A stretch of 64,000 bases of DNA from Paramarasmius palmivorus (GCA_037176845.1 JAYKXP010000029.1:62001-126000), one strand, 5' to 3'. Counted from the first letter of the stretch, positions 1 to 12,244 are shown. The notes: a model not told the origin generated them from the sequence alone. Numbers and translations are program-made.

Positions 1-360
1 AAATATCATGGTGAGCAGCAACAATATCATCAACATCTTCATCCATATCATCGTCATTCTCGTCCCCAGCTTCGACTTTCTCCGCTGACCCCTTTTTCAC
101 AAAGTCAACAGATACAGATGGAAGCTTACTGTTGATGTGGGCCAACACGTCGACCTCGCGTCCAATGAGTGCAGGGCGCAAGATTGAGCGAAAAGCTTTC
201 CCGGCGTTGAGGTAAGGAAGCTTCTTGACGACGGCGGCCACTTCCTCGAGCTCGGTGAGCTGTAAGACATTCAAAATTAATCTTTGAGACAGGGGATGTA
301 AGAAGGGGGACGTACCACGACAGAGGTAGTAGAAGTAGCGGAGATCATAGTAGATTGCAT
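1..360 (-). CDS. Hypothetical protein, 5' part only (runs off the window)
   Basis: Not recognised. Read on the minus strand from ATG at 360: a 15-codon first exon (316-360) rich in Ser and Thr, an intron at 260-315 (donor GTACGT, acceptor ACAG, 56 nt, phase 0), then a long open exon to the window edge. The second exon begins LTELEEVAAVVKKLPYLN and becomes strongly acidic (a run of D, E and V around residues 85-100), so the visible part is a short amphipathic helical region followed by an acidic linker. No signal peptide or membrane segment is visible. The clean phase-0 intron and unbroken frame argue for a real gene. Function unknown, and the 3' end is outside the window. Confidence 0.5.
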
Positions 361-1166
361 TTGAGTATAGTTCACGTCTGGCAAGCAGAGATGATGGGGT
401 TCACAAAAAAGATTGGGAATAGGGTCTAAAATGGAGAGGCAAGGATTTTATAGCCACTCAGCGCTGAAATTAAAACTCCCACGCATCGACCAGGGCAGGC
501 TCGAGAACGGAAAGAAAACCACGGATTCTCTTTGCTATAGTCCCAGTCCACCCAATTCAGTGTTAACGGGCATCGGGGAAAGACCGTGACCATCGGGCTG
601 ATATTTTTGATTTAGGGCTTTGGTGGTCGCTATCGTCTCTCAACGCGACCTGAATACTGATTGTATTATGCGACGAAGAGAATACCTAAGCAGCCAAAGG
701 GTTCAATATTTCAATCTAAAGTGAACGCGGTACGCGCACCTTTCACCAGCCATTGAGTATTGAAATCCCTGAGCTAGTTACTCCAACCAAGGACAGGCAA
801 TTAGGAGCTCCACGTGTACTTTTTGGGTTCTTTATCCAATCGTCCAAGCTGATATCAGCAGAATGCTCGTCCTCATCGTGGTGAGAAGTGAGAGGGAAAC
901 GCGCTAGCACTTGACATCATGATGTTCCCATGACGTTCAGGGATAGCGTTTCCCAGGCCCGACAGGGTAGCAAAAACTTCCAGCCTTGCGTTCTGGGCAG
1001 CATAGTCAGATAGCAGCTACAAGCCAGGGGCTGGTGACTGGACTCCTGCAATGAGTGTTTTGCTGCATGCGATTTTATACAGAATTATTCAGTCCGTGTA
1101 TCCTACCATAATATAGCGTGTATGTCCTTCCGTCTGGTCACAATCCAAACACAAATCCCTCAAGGC
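361..1166. other. Intergenic, nothing recognised
   Basis: About 800 bases between the start of the leftmost gene and the 3' end of the PC-esterase-like gene. No open frame with family resemblance, no repeat and no RNA gene was seen. It should contain the promoter of the leftmost gene. Confidence 0.5.
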
Positions 1167-2698
1167 TCAGTGGCTACCTCTCAAACGGAACCCTATCTCA
1201 TTCGAAGCAAAGTGCCACAGGTAATGGGTCCATCCTTCCATGACACCTGCACCCGTCATAATGTGTAAGCAATCACCAGTTGCATGCTATAAACCGTCGT
1301 ATCAACATTATAGAATCCATGCAGGCCAAATGAATCCACTCACCGCATCTGGACGTAACCTCGCCGGCCTATCAATCCCGACGAAATGAATGTTAGGGTA
1401 CTTCGCCGACGACAAAAGTTTCTACATCAACATTCCATCAGTCACACGGCTGACACCAATGAAACGCCACACATACCGTAAATATTTCATTATACTCCCA
1501 AATGTTCCCCCAATTGTACCAATTCCAAACGAACGGCTCAATCTCTGTCCACGGCGCCCTATGGCTATGACAATCCTCGTGTCCAGGCAGATACGCTCTG
1601 ACTATCGTTTCCCTCTTCTTGCGTTTTCCAGTCGAAAGTACCACTCCCTTGTCATCGTTAATCGCTTCCTGTACTCGATCAGCCCACGCCTCCATAGCTT
1701 TCCCAAAGAACCCAATGACACCGTCGATACCATACCCAGTCGTATCCTTACTCTCGTCGCGGTACCCAGAGAAAAGCGTCGTAGTCCAGTGCCCTGCGGT
1801 ACTAACAACCAATGCACCGTAATTTCCTTCAGGGAGCGGTCTAGTCAACAGTTCGTTGAGGTAGTACTCCGGACTGAGAGTCCACACTGCCTCGTCGCTG
1901 AAAAGCTGGAAGTCTGCTGGTGGGTTGTATAATGAACGGTGGAGCTCTACGAGCTCGGATTCCTCGAATAGAAGATCGACGCGGCGGAATGTCATGAGGG
2001 GTGTCTTTGCTATGTCAAAGCCCTTGGGAAACTTGAGACGCTTAACTAGTGGAGATGCGGGGTTGAGGTAGAGATTTTGGGGGTGACCTCGGTCGTACCA
2101 GTCGGTGGTGTAATCCGGAGTGGCAGTAACGTGTGGATATAATGAACACGACATGGAAAAGAAGTGGTTCTCTGAGACGGAATCTAGACATTGAATAAGC
2201 ATGAGCCTTGGTTTTCCTACGTCGTGGTCGAGAAAGCAGAAATTCACCTCCAAGAACGAGCCAACCACCATTCTGTACCAAGTCTCTAACCATCGCCTCG
2301 CCAGAGAACGCTGGCATTCGACATTGTTCTTTATCGTTAGGTTCCCATCTCCAGGACTGAGCAGCAGGAAACCTATCCCACTGTTCTTCTCTATCCGCAG
2401 CCAAATGCCAAAAATACTCTGCCGAGCTAGCGCATCCTTCAAAGCCCGAAAACTCGACAGCGTCCTCTCTATCCGTCATGACCGTTCGATTTGTCCATGG
2501 TCTCAAGATCCATGAACCGTTCGAGTACGCTTCAGGTGGACAGGTATATATCTCCCTAGCAGCTCCAAAGAAGCTTGATAAGGTGAATCCCGATTCTGGT
2601 GCGGTTTGTGTATAGATAAAGATGAGAGTAATGAAAGTTGATGTTGCAAGAAGGATGGGCTTGTATAGGGAGCGTATAACTGAAGATCTGACGACCAT
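1167..2698 (-). CDS. PC-esterase/TBL-like SGNH-fold membrane protein
   Basis: Predicted type II membrane protein of about 451 aa: a short cytosolic start, one hydrophobic anchor (about residues 12-30), then a lumenal domain of the PC-esterase / trichome-birefringence-like SGNH family. Members are known as O-acyl (acetyl) transferases or esterases of cell-surface glycans. Seen: C-P-P and S-N-G-S-W early in the domain, the catalytic serine block G-D-S-V-S-E-N (about residue 150), and the C-terminal R-P-D-A-H followed by D-C-L-H, the Asp-x-x-His pair. Four exons: 2248-2698, 1477-2183, 1344-1421, 1167-1286. Introns of 55-64 nt; the first splits the GDS codons, and the third joins RPDA to HATGDCLH and is fixed by that motif. 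Start chosen at 2698, just before the hydrophobic segment; an in-frame ATG at 2806 is possible. Substrate is inferred only. Confidence 0.75.
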
Positions 2699-4300
2699 TG
2701 GGAGGCGAGAAAGGACGACAGGTCCTAGCTGTTGAAGTGACAGCAGACACCGAAAATTGGGGGCCTTTGACGTCGCACTGCCGCGTGTGAGCTTCAGGCT
2801 CCACACCGGTCGCTACGGAGCCTGTCATACGCGCCTGACAGTGTTTTCGAGTGAGATATTGCTTGCATAGCGTTCTATCAAGTCTCCGGAGATGGAAGAA
2901 ACAGAAAGAGAAAGGATCTGCGCAATAAAATGCCGAATTTAGATTCTCTCGACAAATGGGCAACTGAACTGATTTTTTCTATGATCTTCCCTGCCAAGTT
3001 CCCCGGCATTAGTACTTCTCTGGGCGCCGATGCCGTTGCCGACGAAGTGATATGCATCTCGCTCCAAGAATTGGGTGAAATAGCTTTAGGCTTTCAGATT
3101 GCTACGCATACAGAGAGGATATCCTTTGTATACGTTTCAAGTGATCCAAGGCAATTGAGGTTGTCTGTTGTTGGAACGACCCAATGAGGAAGGGACAGTG
3201 TTCGGCTTCGGCGTAGGATCCCCGAACACTCGGCATGTTCCGAGAACGCGTTTCCTTGTTCAAGCCAGGTTCAACTTCAAGCTCTTCTCTCGACCACCAT
3301 CTGCGTCTCAGTCGGTAAAGTAGTCAGCTTGCCTGAGATATCACCAGAACTACATGGAGCTTTCAATGAAACACAGAGGCACATAGCTTCGTGGTTGCCT
3401 TATTCTCATGTCCGTAATTTGATCCGGCGAAGCCAAGGGAATTTCTCTTCGACGAGGTTCTCGAACAGTAGTCAAGAGTTGGTCAATATGCACGTTTGCC
3501 GTCGCCAAGTGTTTGTGCCGGGAGAAGAGGAAAGGAGAGGTAGGTACTTTGCATGAGACTTGGCGAAGCTTCATACCGGTACGTACAAGAGCTAGTGGTA
3601 TCAAGGGCCCGCACGCGAGAGATTGTGCTGAACATCGCGCAGGTCAATTGAGCCGTATGAGTTTTTGTGGACGAGGGTATATACACGTCTATACAGGACT
3701 CGCTAGCAAACAATAAACGGCGGCAGATAGACGAGGAATGAGGATAATTTTCCTTTTCTCGATTTGGCCTGGTCCAGTGGCGTCAAGAATAAGGATTCGG
3801 TAGGTAAGTAGCTTCTTGGCGATGTAGCTATATGCAGGTCGGACGCTTGGTATTATGGCTACAAACGTTGTGTTCCGTTCCGCAGCATCGCAATTTGACG
3901 ACTGACCATGACAAAATTCATTCATGACGAGCGGTGAATGGTCAGCGAACCGAATTTTTTGCCTCGTTGAAGACAACCTTAGTTCAAGTTTGCTAGATCC
4001 CGATAATTTAGCGTGAGTTGGGTAGAGCTAAGATGGATAGAAAGGTTTTAATGAACGGTGCAGTGATTTATTCGGTTGGTAGGGAAGGTAAAAAGAGAGC
4101 AAGAGGATCCAAATATTTAAAGTCCGACACGAGGATACTCAACTGTAGTGGCGGACGTAAATTTTCAACTCAGTCACTCGCCTTTTTCTCAACGTCCTTC
4201 TGCATCGAGCTCATCGTCATCGACGACGGGCTCAACCTTTCGCTCGTTATGCTCTACCTTACCGCCGATAGCTTTCCTATCTGTAAGTCTTCGTGCCACA
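2699..4300. other. Divergent intergenic region
   Basis: About 1.6 kb between the head-to-head PC-esterase-like (-) and GT2 synthase (+) genes, so it holds both promoters. Short open frames occur (for example 2930-3187 +) but none has family resemblance or splice support. No repeat or RNA gene was seen. Confidence 0.45.
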
Positions 4301-6197
4301 ATGAGCGACCCTGAAATTGACATTCTTGGAAACAGTCGTACCATTCGGCGTTATTGGGTAAGCCCTCGCTTAGCTGGTCGTTGCCGACGACGGCGACAAC
4401 GAACCTTTCTTCTAACAACCCTCATCTCCAGATTTTACCGATATCTGTGGTACCTCATCCGAATCGCAGCTTCTTTCACATATCGCCCAGTTCCTTTACC
4501 AGAACGACCAACTTATGTCGCCGAAGAAGATGTCACCATCATAGTACCCACTATCGACGCCGGCGAGGAGTTCAAAGAGGCGGCGCGAAGCTGGCTAGTC
4601 GGAAAACCCAAAGAAATCCTCATCATTACCGAAGAAAAAATGCGTGAACCTCTCCAGGAACTCGCAGATGCCGTAGACCCAGAACGTATCCGCGTTTTGA
4701 CGGTCCCGTTCGCGAATAAACGACTCCAGATGACGCATGGAATCAAGAACACTACAACGGATATCATTGTGTTTGCGGACGACGACGCGATTTGGCCGCC
4801 TACGCTTTTGCCGTATGTTTTGGCGTGTTTCGAGGACCAAAAGATTGGAGGTGTGGGAACGAGCCAGCGTGTCAAGCCAGTGGGAGATCGGATGACTGTG
4901 TGGGAGGTTCTCGCTGCTTTCAGGTTGTCCATCAGGAATATTGAGATCAGCGCGTCTACCCATATCGATGGTGGTATACCGTGTCTTTCTGGTCGGACGG
5001 CGGCGTATCGAACCATTATTCTCAAGGATCCCGAGTTCCTACACGGTTTCACGCACGACTATTGGTTGAACAGGTATCAGCTCAATTCGGGAGACGACAA
5101 GTTCCTTACGCGATGGATGGTCAGTCATGGCTGGAGTACCTATGTGCAATGTTGTAAAGAGGCAGAATTGCTCAGTACGATGAAGCCGAATTGGAGGTTC
5201 TTGAAGCAGGTTTTGCGATGGACACGGAATACCTGGAGATCCGACTTGCGAAGTTTGTTCATGGAACGGCACGTTTGGACGGCTCATCCTTATGTCGCCT
5301 ACACGATGGTGTGTTTCTGTTTCTTTTCTCTACAGTCTGATTATCCGAACTGACTGCTGTCGTCTACAGGTGGACAAGTTGTTTAACCCGTTCACGCTGC
5401 TAGCCGGACCCTGCCTGGTTGCATACCTCATCTACAAAAGCACAAAAGCAGTTCAAGATGGTGGCTATCATTTACCCTGGTGGTAAGTTGCTGTCTTCAA
5501 TTCATTGCCTCGGTTGGATATATCGCCTCGGCTGTTCCTCGTTGAGCTTGTATGGAGCCATTTTCTTTCCTGTGTTACCAGCCGCTGTCCATTAAGCTCA
5601 TCTGCTTGATTTGCTGTTTTTATGAAAGTTAAACTGACACGCCTCACAGGAATATCATCTTGTCCTACGTTGTCTGGCTCTCCTGTACCCGTACCGCCAA
5701 GCTACTGCCCCATCTGTGGAAGCGGCCCCAGGATATCATCTATGTTCCAGCTTTCATCCTGTTTGGGTACTATTTCGCTGTTATGAAGCTATACGCGCTG
5801 TGTACCCTACACGAGGTGCGTACCTTTGCTCATGTGTTCTAGCTTTCATTGATGCATATCACAGACCGGATGGGGTACTCGCTCAGGGATTGGTGATGCT
5901 TCTATCGCAACGGCCGCTCTGGAAAAGCAAAATGCTGAGGCTGCTATCGCCGCCGACAGCGAGAAGTACGAACAGCGTGCTGCTGTACCACCGGTGATGA
6001 ACAGGAGAGGTGGAGATGGTGTTTCACCGTTTGGCAGCGGGAGTGGGAGCACGTATGTTGGAAGTGGTAGTGGAAGTGGAGCCGATAAACACGGTGTTAG
6101 TGGTGTTGAAGGAGGAACATTTAGGAGACGAGGCGATTATGGGCCTTTTGTTGACTTGGAGGCGGGTAATCCGGAGCAGCATGGACAAGCATACTAG
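4301..6197 (+). CDS. GT2 polysaccharide synthase (Cps1/hyaluronan-synthase-like)
   Basis: Membrane glycosyltransferase of family 2, about 539 aa, expected at the plasma membrane polymerising a surface polysaccharide from a nucleotide sugar. Seen in order: an N-terminal hydrophobic segment, T-I-I-V-P-T-I near the start of the GT-A fold, F-A-D-D-D-A (metal/UDP-binding DxD), G-G-V-G-T-S-Q-R, G-D-D-K-F-L-T-R (acceptor/base region), the Q-V-L-R-W motif (QxxRW), then several membrane helices and a Gly/Ser-rich tail. Exons 4301-5308, 5370-5482, 5650-5815, 5865-6197; all junctions keep frame and motif continuity. Oddity: 4358-4431 looks like an intron (GTAAGC, branch-like TTCTAAC, CCAG) but is 74 nt, so removing it would shift the frame; it is kept as coding. 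Start 4301 opens the coding frame; a longer in-frame start at 4148 is less likely. Substrate not determinable. Confidence 0.85.
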
Positions 6198-6426
6198 ATC
6201 GGGTTCTACCTCTTCACCTATGGTCACGACTCCAGGACCTCACGATACACATCTCCCACGTTGTATGAACCATCATAGATCGCATCTCTGGACCCACAAA
6301 CAGCCTCGTCTCTTCGGGTTTCTCGCTGTTCTAGCAATTCACTTCTTATCATCGTTATTTATCACGAACTCTTGTTGTTACAGCAGTACAGCACACTTGC
6401 ATCTAGCTTTGTATGTACAGGAAAGG

Positions 6427-9400
6427 CTATGCTTCAACACGCTTTGACGATAACAATTGTTGTAACAGATTCTCGATACCAGCAAGACGGGATTCCATAA
6501 TCTCTAAACCTCCCAGTTTACTCTCGACAGCGGCCAATCTGCTCTCCAGTGATGACAACCGCGCCTCTGCTGAGGTAGGTTTCGCTGTTTGAGGTCCTCG
6601 CAGTTTCAGCAAGGTGTGCGTAGAACTGTGGTCGGGGGATATGGACACTTCACGACGTTCGCATTCTGCGCAGATGAACGTTTCTCGAGCTGTAGGGCCA
6701 CCATCAGCAAGCATACTATTAACGGATAGATGAAGGTACGTACAGCAGTCAAAACACATCCAGCACTCAGAGGTTTGAAGTGAAGAGCGGCAACAGCGCT
6801 GGGCTATCCCAAAGCCGGACTTCCTCTTGATCATGTTGCTCCTCCTGAGAGCGCTCTGTTGGAGCCTTGCGGCGGGTTCAGCTTCAGATGTTGCTCGAAG
6901 CTTGATCCGCTCATTCGTAGAGCGAGCTTTTGGTATCATCCATGCAAGCTCGGCATTGAAAACAGCATGGTGTAGTTTCATCATGAGATGACTGGGCGAA
7001 TGAGTAAAGACCCCTTTGGAAAGAGATTTTGCACAACACCGGGAACAGAGATTGATGTTCTCTCCATAACTATCTGAGATGCAATCGAGACACATGATCC
7101 TTTCCCCAAAGATCTCTTTATTGCAAGCGTCGCAGACACAGCCTCTAAAGGGAGCAGTAAGTTATATGAGGCATGAGGCGTGTCGGGAAGAACTCACAGG
7201 TGCCAGGTACAGGCAGAGCTATCCTGCTCCACTGTACTCGGCATCACGAGCTGATGCTTCAGGACGGAAAGGGGATTCTCAAAGTTGTCATCAAGGTAAG
7301 TGGTAAAGAGGTCTTGATGATAGAGGCTGCGCGTTGGTTGCCATGTACACAACGTATTATGCCTCAGCTCGCATTGTTGATCGTCAAGATCATACGAGAG
7401 CCGTAACTGGGATATGAATGAGAGGACGAACAAGAAGAGGGAACAGATTCTACTTACCATCCCGAATGCAAAGTTTTCGAATCGCCCTCTGACATCAACG
7501 TGAGCTTGTCTGAAAACCGAGGCCAAGCCCTCAATCCGGTCATCTAGAACCTCGAACACGGACATGAGCGTAGTGGTCATGGTCACGAACTCATCTGGAT
7601 CAAGAATATGCTCCGTGGCCAGGTCAACAATGGTGCGTTGTCGCCTCAGTAACAGATAGACGAGGGGGAAAATGAACTGAATAGGTAGATTAGCGTCACG
7701 AAAATGGTATGGAATCGGCACGAACTCTTTCAATTCGCCCAGGGCCTGTAACGAGAGACACCACTTCAGGGGTGTCGATTTCATAGGCCATATGCTCCAG
7801 AGCTCGTTCGAGCCTCTTCTGCTCTGCGTTCGTGTAGGTGTCTATTGCCTCAGACAAGTATCGATCTGCGGTGAATGTGTGACTGAGACTTCTTGTCGAA
7901 CGCAATAACAATTCAATCCGGTCGAAGTTCTGGTGGGCAAGGTATTGGTCAACTACTCTCCGATTCTCTGGGAGTGTTCTCCGAGCACATTTGATCATAT
8001 CCTGAACGAGACGATAGATATGGTGCTTGTACTGATCAATGCTGGGATGCCAACCTAATAACGGCTGAGTGAATGGACAAAAAAGATGAACGCATGTTTA
8101 CCTGCTGCCCAGTACGCTATCCAATGAGGCAAGCTATTCACAATGAGCAGGTATTTCAGGCGTTGTGAAACAAGACACACCTCCAACCGTTTGGTCGAGA
8201 TTCAACAAAAGCGTTGACTTCTTTGATGGTAATGAAGCCAGTGCCATCGTCGTCGAAGGCCTCCAGTATCGGTTGCACGTGATTGATATTGATATATGCC
8301 AGCGCCCATTTGTCTCCTTTCATGAAGTCTGGGACTTCAGTACTAACCGGCCTGGTATGTTCTCCAGCACTCTTGCTAGCAGTCACTTCATCATTGTAGT
8401 AGTCGTGCAAAGCCAGCACAAAATGCCGAGCTTTCACACTTCCTCTCCAGTTCTGAGCAGCAGTCAATCATGATAACAACGTAAAAGGCAAACATTGACG
8501 CACCATTTCCTTCCAAACATGGCGCAAATCCTAGAAAAATGGTCAGAAACCGGGACTACTAGAGATTTGATGAGAAGGCACTAACCTCATTCCGGATCCG
8601 CTCATGCGCACCAGATTGCATTGCAGCAATGATATTTTTCTCACTGTTTTTGATTGCTTCTTCGAGTTCTTGCCTTTGAACTTCCAGCTTGCGTTCAAAA
8701 AGTTGCATATGCCTATTGAGAGCACAGTCCAAATCTTCATCGAGCTCTTTGAGGACATTCGTGCGGGTTTCAGCAACGATTGCTTCTACATCTACAGAAG
8801 CCTTGGCTGAGGGCTCGCTTCCACAGAGGCAGAGCAGTTCCGTAACGTGTTCATCACTATCGAGACACTTCTCGGCACCACCAACATCGTCTAAAAGCTT
8901 TCGGGCATCCTTCTCTTGCGGAGTATCGAGCTGGCGGAAGAAATGAAGCATTTCGTCGAGTTTAGACTCCATACGATCCAGTTGGCTCTGTTGGCGGTCC
9001 AGCTTGTTATTGGCAGCGTCAACTCCTAAAGCCGTATGAAGCGACAATGCGTCCAAAAGCTCATCGCGGTACTGGATGAACAGGGTAGCCTTCTCTGCGA
9101 AGCGGTGTTCGTAAACTGTAGCCTTCACTGTCTTGGCTGCCTCAGATCATCAGAAACACGGTGGGATTGAATGTGGTGCCGATAAACTCACATATGCAAT
9201 TCTTTTTCCGATAGAGGTCGCACATCGACCCTGTTTCCTGGATATCTTTGTCGATTCGGGCCATCAGGTGCTTCATTCGATGTTCGACACTGACCCCATC
9301 ACTACCCAGCTCATCCGAATGTTTCATTTTGCGAAGGCTGTCGCGGGCGAAAGAAATAATTTAGCATCAAAGCTGGACAAACAAAATGTGAAAGCTTACT

Positions 9401-9953
9401 GGAAAAGAACTGATAGGGCATCCTGGATGCGCGCATGTACTGCCAGAACCTTTTTGTCGTTGTCCCTTCGTTTGAGATGCAGTATAACCACCGCATTGAA
9501 GGACAAAACCGCAGCTGAGATCGCGCATCAGTTGAATCCTAGGGTAACAGTAGGGAGTACTAGATACGAACCACCAATGAAAGGATGCACTTTGCATAAT
9601 GCCTTGAGCCCATTTGCGACTACCCTCATCCCTTCTTCGGCAGCTTGACAGTCAATTTGGACTGTGAGCATCTTTGTTATGACATTTTCGATGGTCCCTT
9701 GGTTCTCGCTGTAATATGCGTTCACATAGCTCCATGCGGAATTGGTGGAAGTGACACCACTGCTGAAAACATCAACTAAAGGTGAGTGGTTCAGCAAATG
9801 ACCTCCTTCATAAAGCAGGTGAGACGAACCTATCTTGCTTCCAAGCCCTTCTTCTTCACTCGGAATTCCGCACCGCACAGAAACTGTAATCCCTTCTGCT
9901 TCTGCTTCAGGTTCAGAAGCTTGACGCGAAGAGGCAAACTTGAAGAGACCCAT
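6427..9953 (-). CDS. EF-hand / double ZZ-finger protein with N-terminal helical domain
   Basis: Large multi-exon protein of an architecture common in Agaricomycetes but functionally uncharacterised. N-terminal half: a helical bundle region (A-E-E-G-M-R-V-V near residue 85, H-P-F-I-G, then L-H-L-K-R-R-D-N-D-K-K) resembling the helical adaptor/MLKL-like N-termini of fungal signalling proteins. It is followed by a coiled coil, one EF-hand (D-D-D-G-T-G-F-I-T loop), the block S-L-P-H-W-I-A-Y-W-A-A-G-W, V-T-G-P-G-R-I-E-R, two ZZ zinc fingers (C-V-C-D-A-C...C-L-D-C...H-S-P-S-H; C-W-M-C-F-D-C...C-A-E-C...T-H-T-L-L-K-L), and a C-terminal Leu-rich coiled coil. At least ten introns were traced; two clearly use GTTCGT donors and a third probably does. 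Start 9953 is the ATG opening the first exon. Role inferred: calcium- or ubiquitin-related signalling or scaffolding. Confidence 0.75.
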
Positions 9954-11497
9954 GACTTATGGGCACCAGTGGTCGTATGCCCCAATCCTTATATCATTAA
10001 GCATGCCCGTGCGTCACGGGGGCCCTGTCTTCTTTCACGTTGTGCAAGCCACTCTACGCCTGCGCACTCGTGTGCATCAGACGATTTGAATGTATGATCG
10101 AGCAGAATTTGACATGGTGCCTATCGATAAACAGGGAACTCAGTCTTGGTTCGAGCACGATTACTGTGAATGATAGACTTGCCGATGACGAGAAAACACA
10201 ACGTTTGGTGCGTGATTGCCGCTAGGCCATGCTTGAGATCCTGAGACCTTATTCCAGGTCGAGACACGAAAGGAATGGTTTCATAAATCCAATGGAAATG
10301 AGCTGGGATGAAGCGAAGGGGCTACAAATAATGGCACGTCTTCGGTTGGAGCTACAGTGCATGGGGTAGCCTGTGGTTGGTCGATCTGAGGTTGACATGC
10401 GTTTGAGGCACGATTTGACGAGCTCGCTGCTGGCTGCTGGCTGGTACGTCAGTAGAGCTTGACAGCTTCCATGAAAGCAGGTAAAGCTCACCGAATGATG
10501 AGGCCTCCACGTCCCACAGAACCTGCCCATTGGTAGCAACATCTGCAGTTGAATAGCATTTCCATGCTGAGATAGCTCCAGCGAATAGGTGGCATGTATC
10601 CTGCGCTAGGGGTCACCGGTCACCGGTCAATATTCCGGTCAATGTCGATTTAGTCAAGGGAAAAAAGTAGGATAAGCATCAACACATTCCGGCGGTGCTG
10701 ACAGGCCGGAGATAAACGATTCTTCGCACGTTGACCTCGTCCTTCGACGTAAGCTTCCTTCACCCGCGCTTTTGAGGCTCTGCAGTATTCTGTGATTTTA
10801 ATCAAATCTGACAAGAATCGATACCGCATGTGAATAATTCCAAAAATTTGTTTGGTGCGTCGAGACGTAAATCGCTCAATAAAGCTGATAAGTAATCGTT
10901 AATTCAAAACTTCACTATCTCTTAGAGCTAACTAACTTTCTTTAGCCGATATAGATTATTACAACGGAGACTCGAGAAATGCTATCAAACTGAGCAGTGT
11001 GTCGGGGTGTGTAACATTTTCTTTTGATGCTGAGCCTGCTATTGGGATGACTCGCCTTCATTTTAGTTCAACCGAATTCAGAACGCATGAGCAAATCATG
11101 AATGAGTAAAATATCCCTGGTGGCCTCCACTGAAGTAAAGAACGCTTTTGCCTTCATTTTTGTTCATTCTCACTGCGATAGCCTTTTAGTGTTATATTAC
11201 TGTTTAGAGAATCAGTGATAAACAGCTTTGTGTACCGGGAGTCGGTACCGTCTGCACCAAGTTTGGCGATTTGCATGCATCTGCTTCAACGCCTAGATGC
11301 CAATATGAACTTCCCGTGTTCACGAAGGCAGAGCGCTATTCATGACTCGATTTACAGCATCACCGTCACGTCTTCGTGGGATTCGTTGGACAGCCCAGCT
11401 TCGCGATTAAGGCACTCGTCTCGTTATTCGTCGATCAGGGCCGGGGCTTGCCAAAGCTGTACCACAGCTTCTGTGGAGTGGGATTGTCTGTGCATCT
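9954..11497. other. Intergenic, mostly unassigned
   Basis: About 1.5 kb upstream of both the EF-hand/ZZ gene (-) and the hypothetical gene (+). No supported coding region was seen. The one notable structure is the CCGGTCA repeat cluster at 10611-10644. Confidence 0.4.
10611..10644. repeat. Short cluster of CCGGTCA motifs
   Basis: Three copies of the heptamer CCGGTCA lie within 34 bases: two in tandem sharing a GTCACCGGTCA phase, the third after an ATATT spacer. Each copy contains a CGG triplet, the core bound by fungal Zn2Cys6 regulators, so a regulatory role is possible. It lies about 660 bases upstream of the EF-hand/ZZ gene start. This is pattern recognition only. Confidence 0.25.
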
Positions 11498-12244
11498 ATG
11501 GTCGCATCCGTTAAGTCTTCCTTAGTGAAATGGATGAGTTTTAACCAGCATTCTTTAGGCGCGATCCGAAGCCGACAGATACAGCAAAACAACTTTGCTT
11601 TAAATTACCGCGGCAAACAAGTCAATGCCCTCCGCATATCTCAGGCAACCATTGCAGAAATCACCGGAATGAACACTCTACCACTAGAAATCTACATTCC
11701 TCCTTCCGTGACTGACGTCAACCTCCTTCGCTCCAGTGTTGCGCGAAATTCGCTTTACATCGGCGTCTCGTACGATAGTCTATCAACAAACCATTACCCG
11801 CCCGACTTGTACTGGACGTTTTACCAGGTTGACGGATATGGGGAGATCACCAGATACGATCTGACACCCGGGCCCCAAGGTGAAGTTCGAATCACTTCCG
11901 GGCTCGATGCTTGTGATGTCTTCGTCGAGAGCGTGGGTCTCGACGTGGACATCACATCGGGTAGAGGCAATTGGATATTCTATCGTTTTGCCAATCTAAA
12001 CAACAAGAGATGCACCGTGGAAAGATTGGCTAGGATTGCACGGGCTCAGAGATATGGGAACGCGTTGGGATGGGGGTATACATTCTTGATGAAGTTGTTG
12101 GAGCAAGGTGTTTTGGCAGATGGGGTAGAGAGGTTACAGGAATACGAACAATACATCAGGACCATGGCATGGCGACACGTGACACCGTACCGGATACGCC
12201 ACCCTGGATCCCTTCCACGAGACTTTACAATGTTTGGAGCGTGA
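11498..12244 (+). CDS. Hypothetical protein
   Basis: Single-exon open frame of 248 aa, not confidently recognised. Soluble: no signal peptide or membrane helix. The middle (about residues 100-140) alternates hydrophobic and Gly/Pro turns (Y-W-T-F-Y-Q-V-D-G-Y-G then Y-D-L-T-P-G-P-Q-G) in the manner of fungal DUF7770-type proteins, and the C-terminal third is helical (N-A-L-G-W-G-Y-T-F-L-M-K-L-L). The DUF7770 resemblance is a weak impression only. Start 11498 is the most upstream ATG; M53 (N-T-L-P-L-E-I-Y) is an alternative, and an upstream non-coding exon cannot be excluded. The unbroken frame and protein-like composition support a real gene. Confidence 0.5.
   Translation: MVASVKSSLVKWMSFNQHSLGAIRSRQIQQNNFALNYRGKQVNALRISQATIAEITGMNTLPLEIYIPPSVTDVNLLRSSVARNSLYIGVSYDSLSTNHYPPDLYWTFYQVDGYGEITRYDLTPGPQGEVRITSGLDACDVFVESVGLDVDITSGRGNWIFYRFANLNNKRCTVERLARIARAQRYGNALGWGYTFLMKLLEQGVLADGVERLQEYEQYIRTMAWRHVTPYRIRHPGSLPRDFTMFGA

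Noticed and set aside
1441..1480. PC-esterase gene ending at 1438
   Set aside because: A GTATGT donor follows Y-N-E-I-F-T, and two further exons supply the R-P-D-A-H and D-C-L-H catalytic motifs.
7720..7770. A 16-nt intron (GTGTCTCTCGTTACAG) in the EF-hand/ZZ gene
   Set aside because: Too short. Reading through gives the family block V-T-G-P-G-R-I-E-R, and a normal intron with a GTTCGT donor follows.
11498..12244. Firm DUF7770 assignment
   Set aside because: Only a loose strand-and-turn resemblance; no diagnostic motif could be confirmed by eye.
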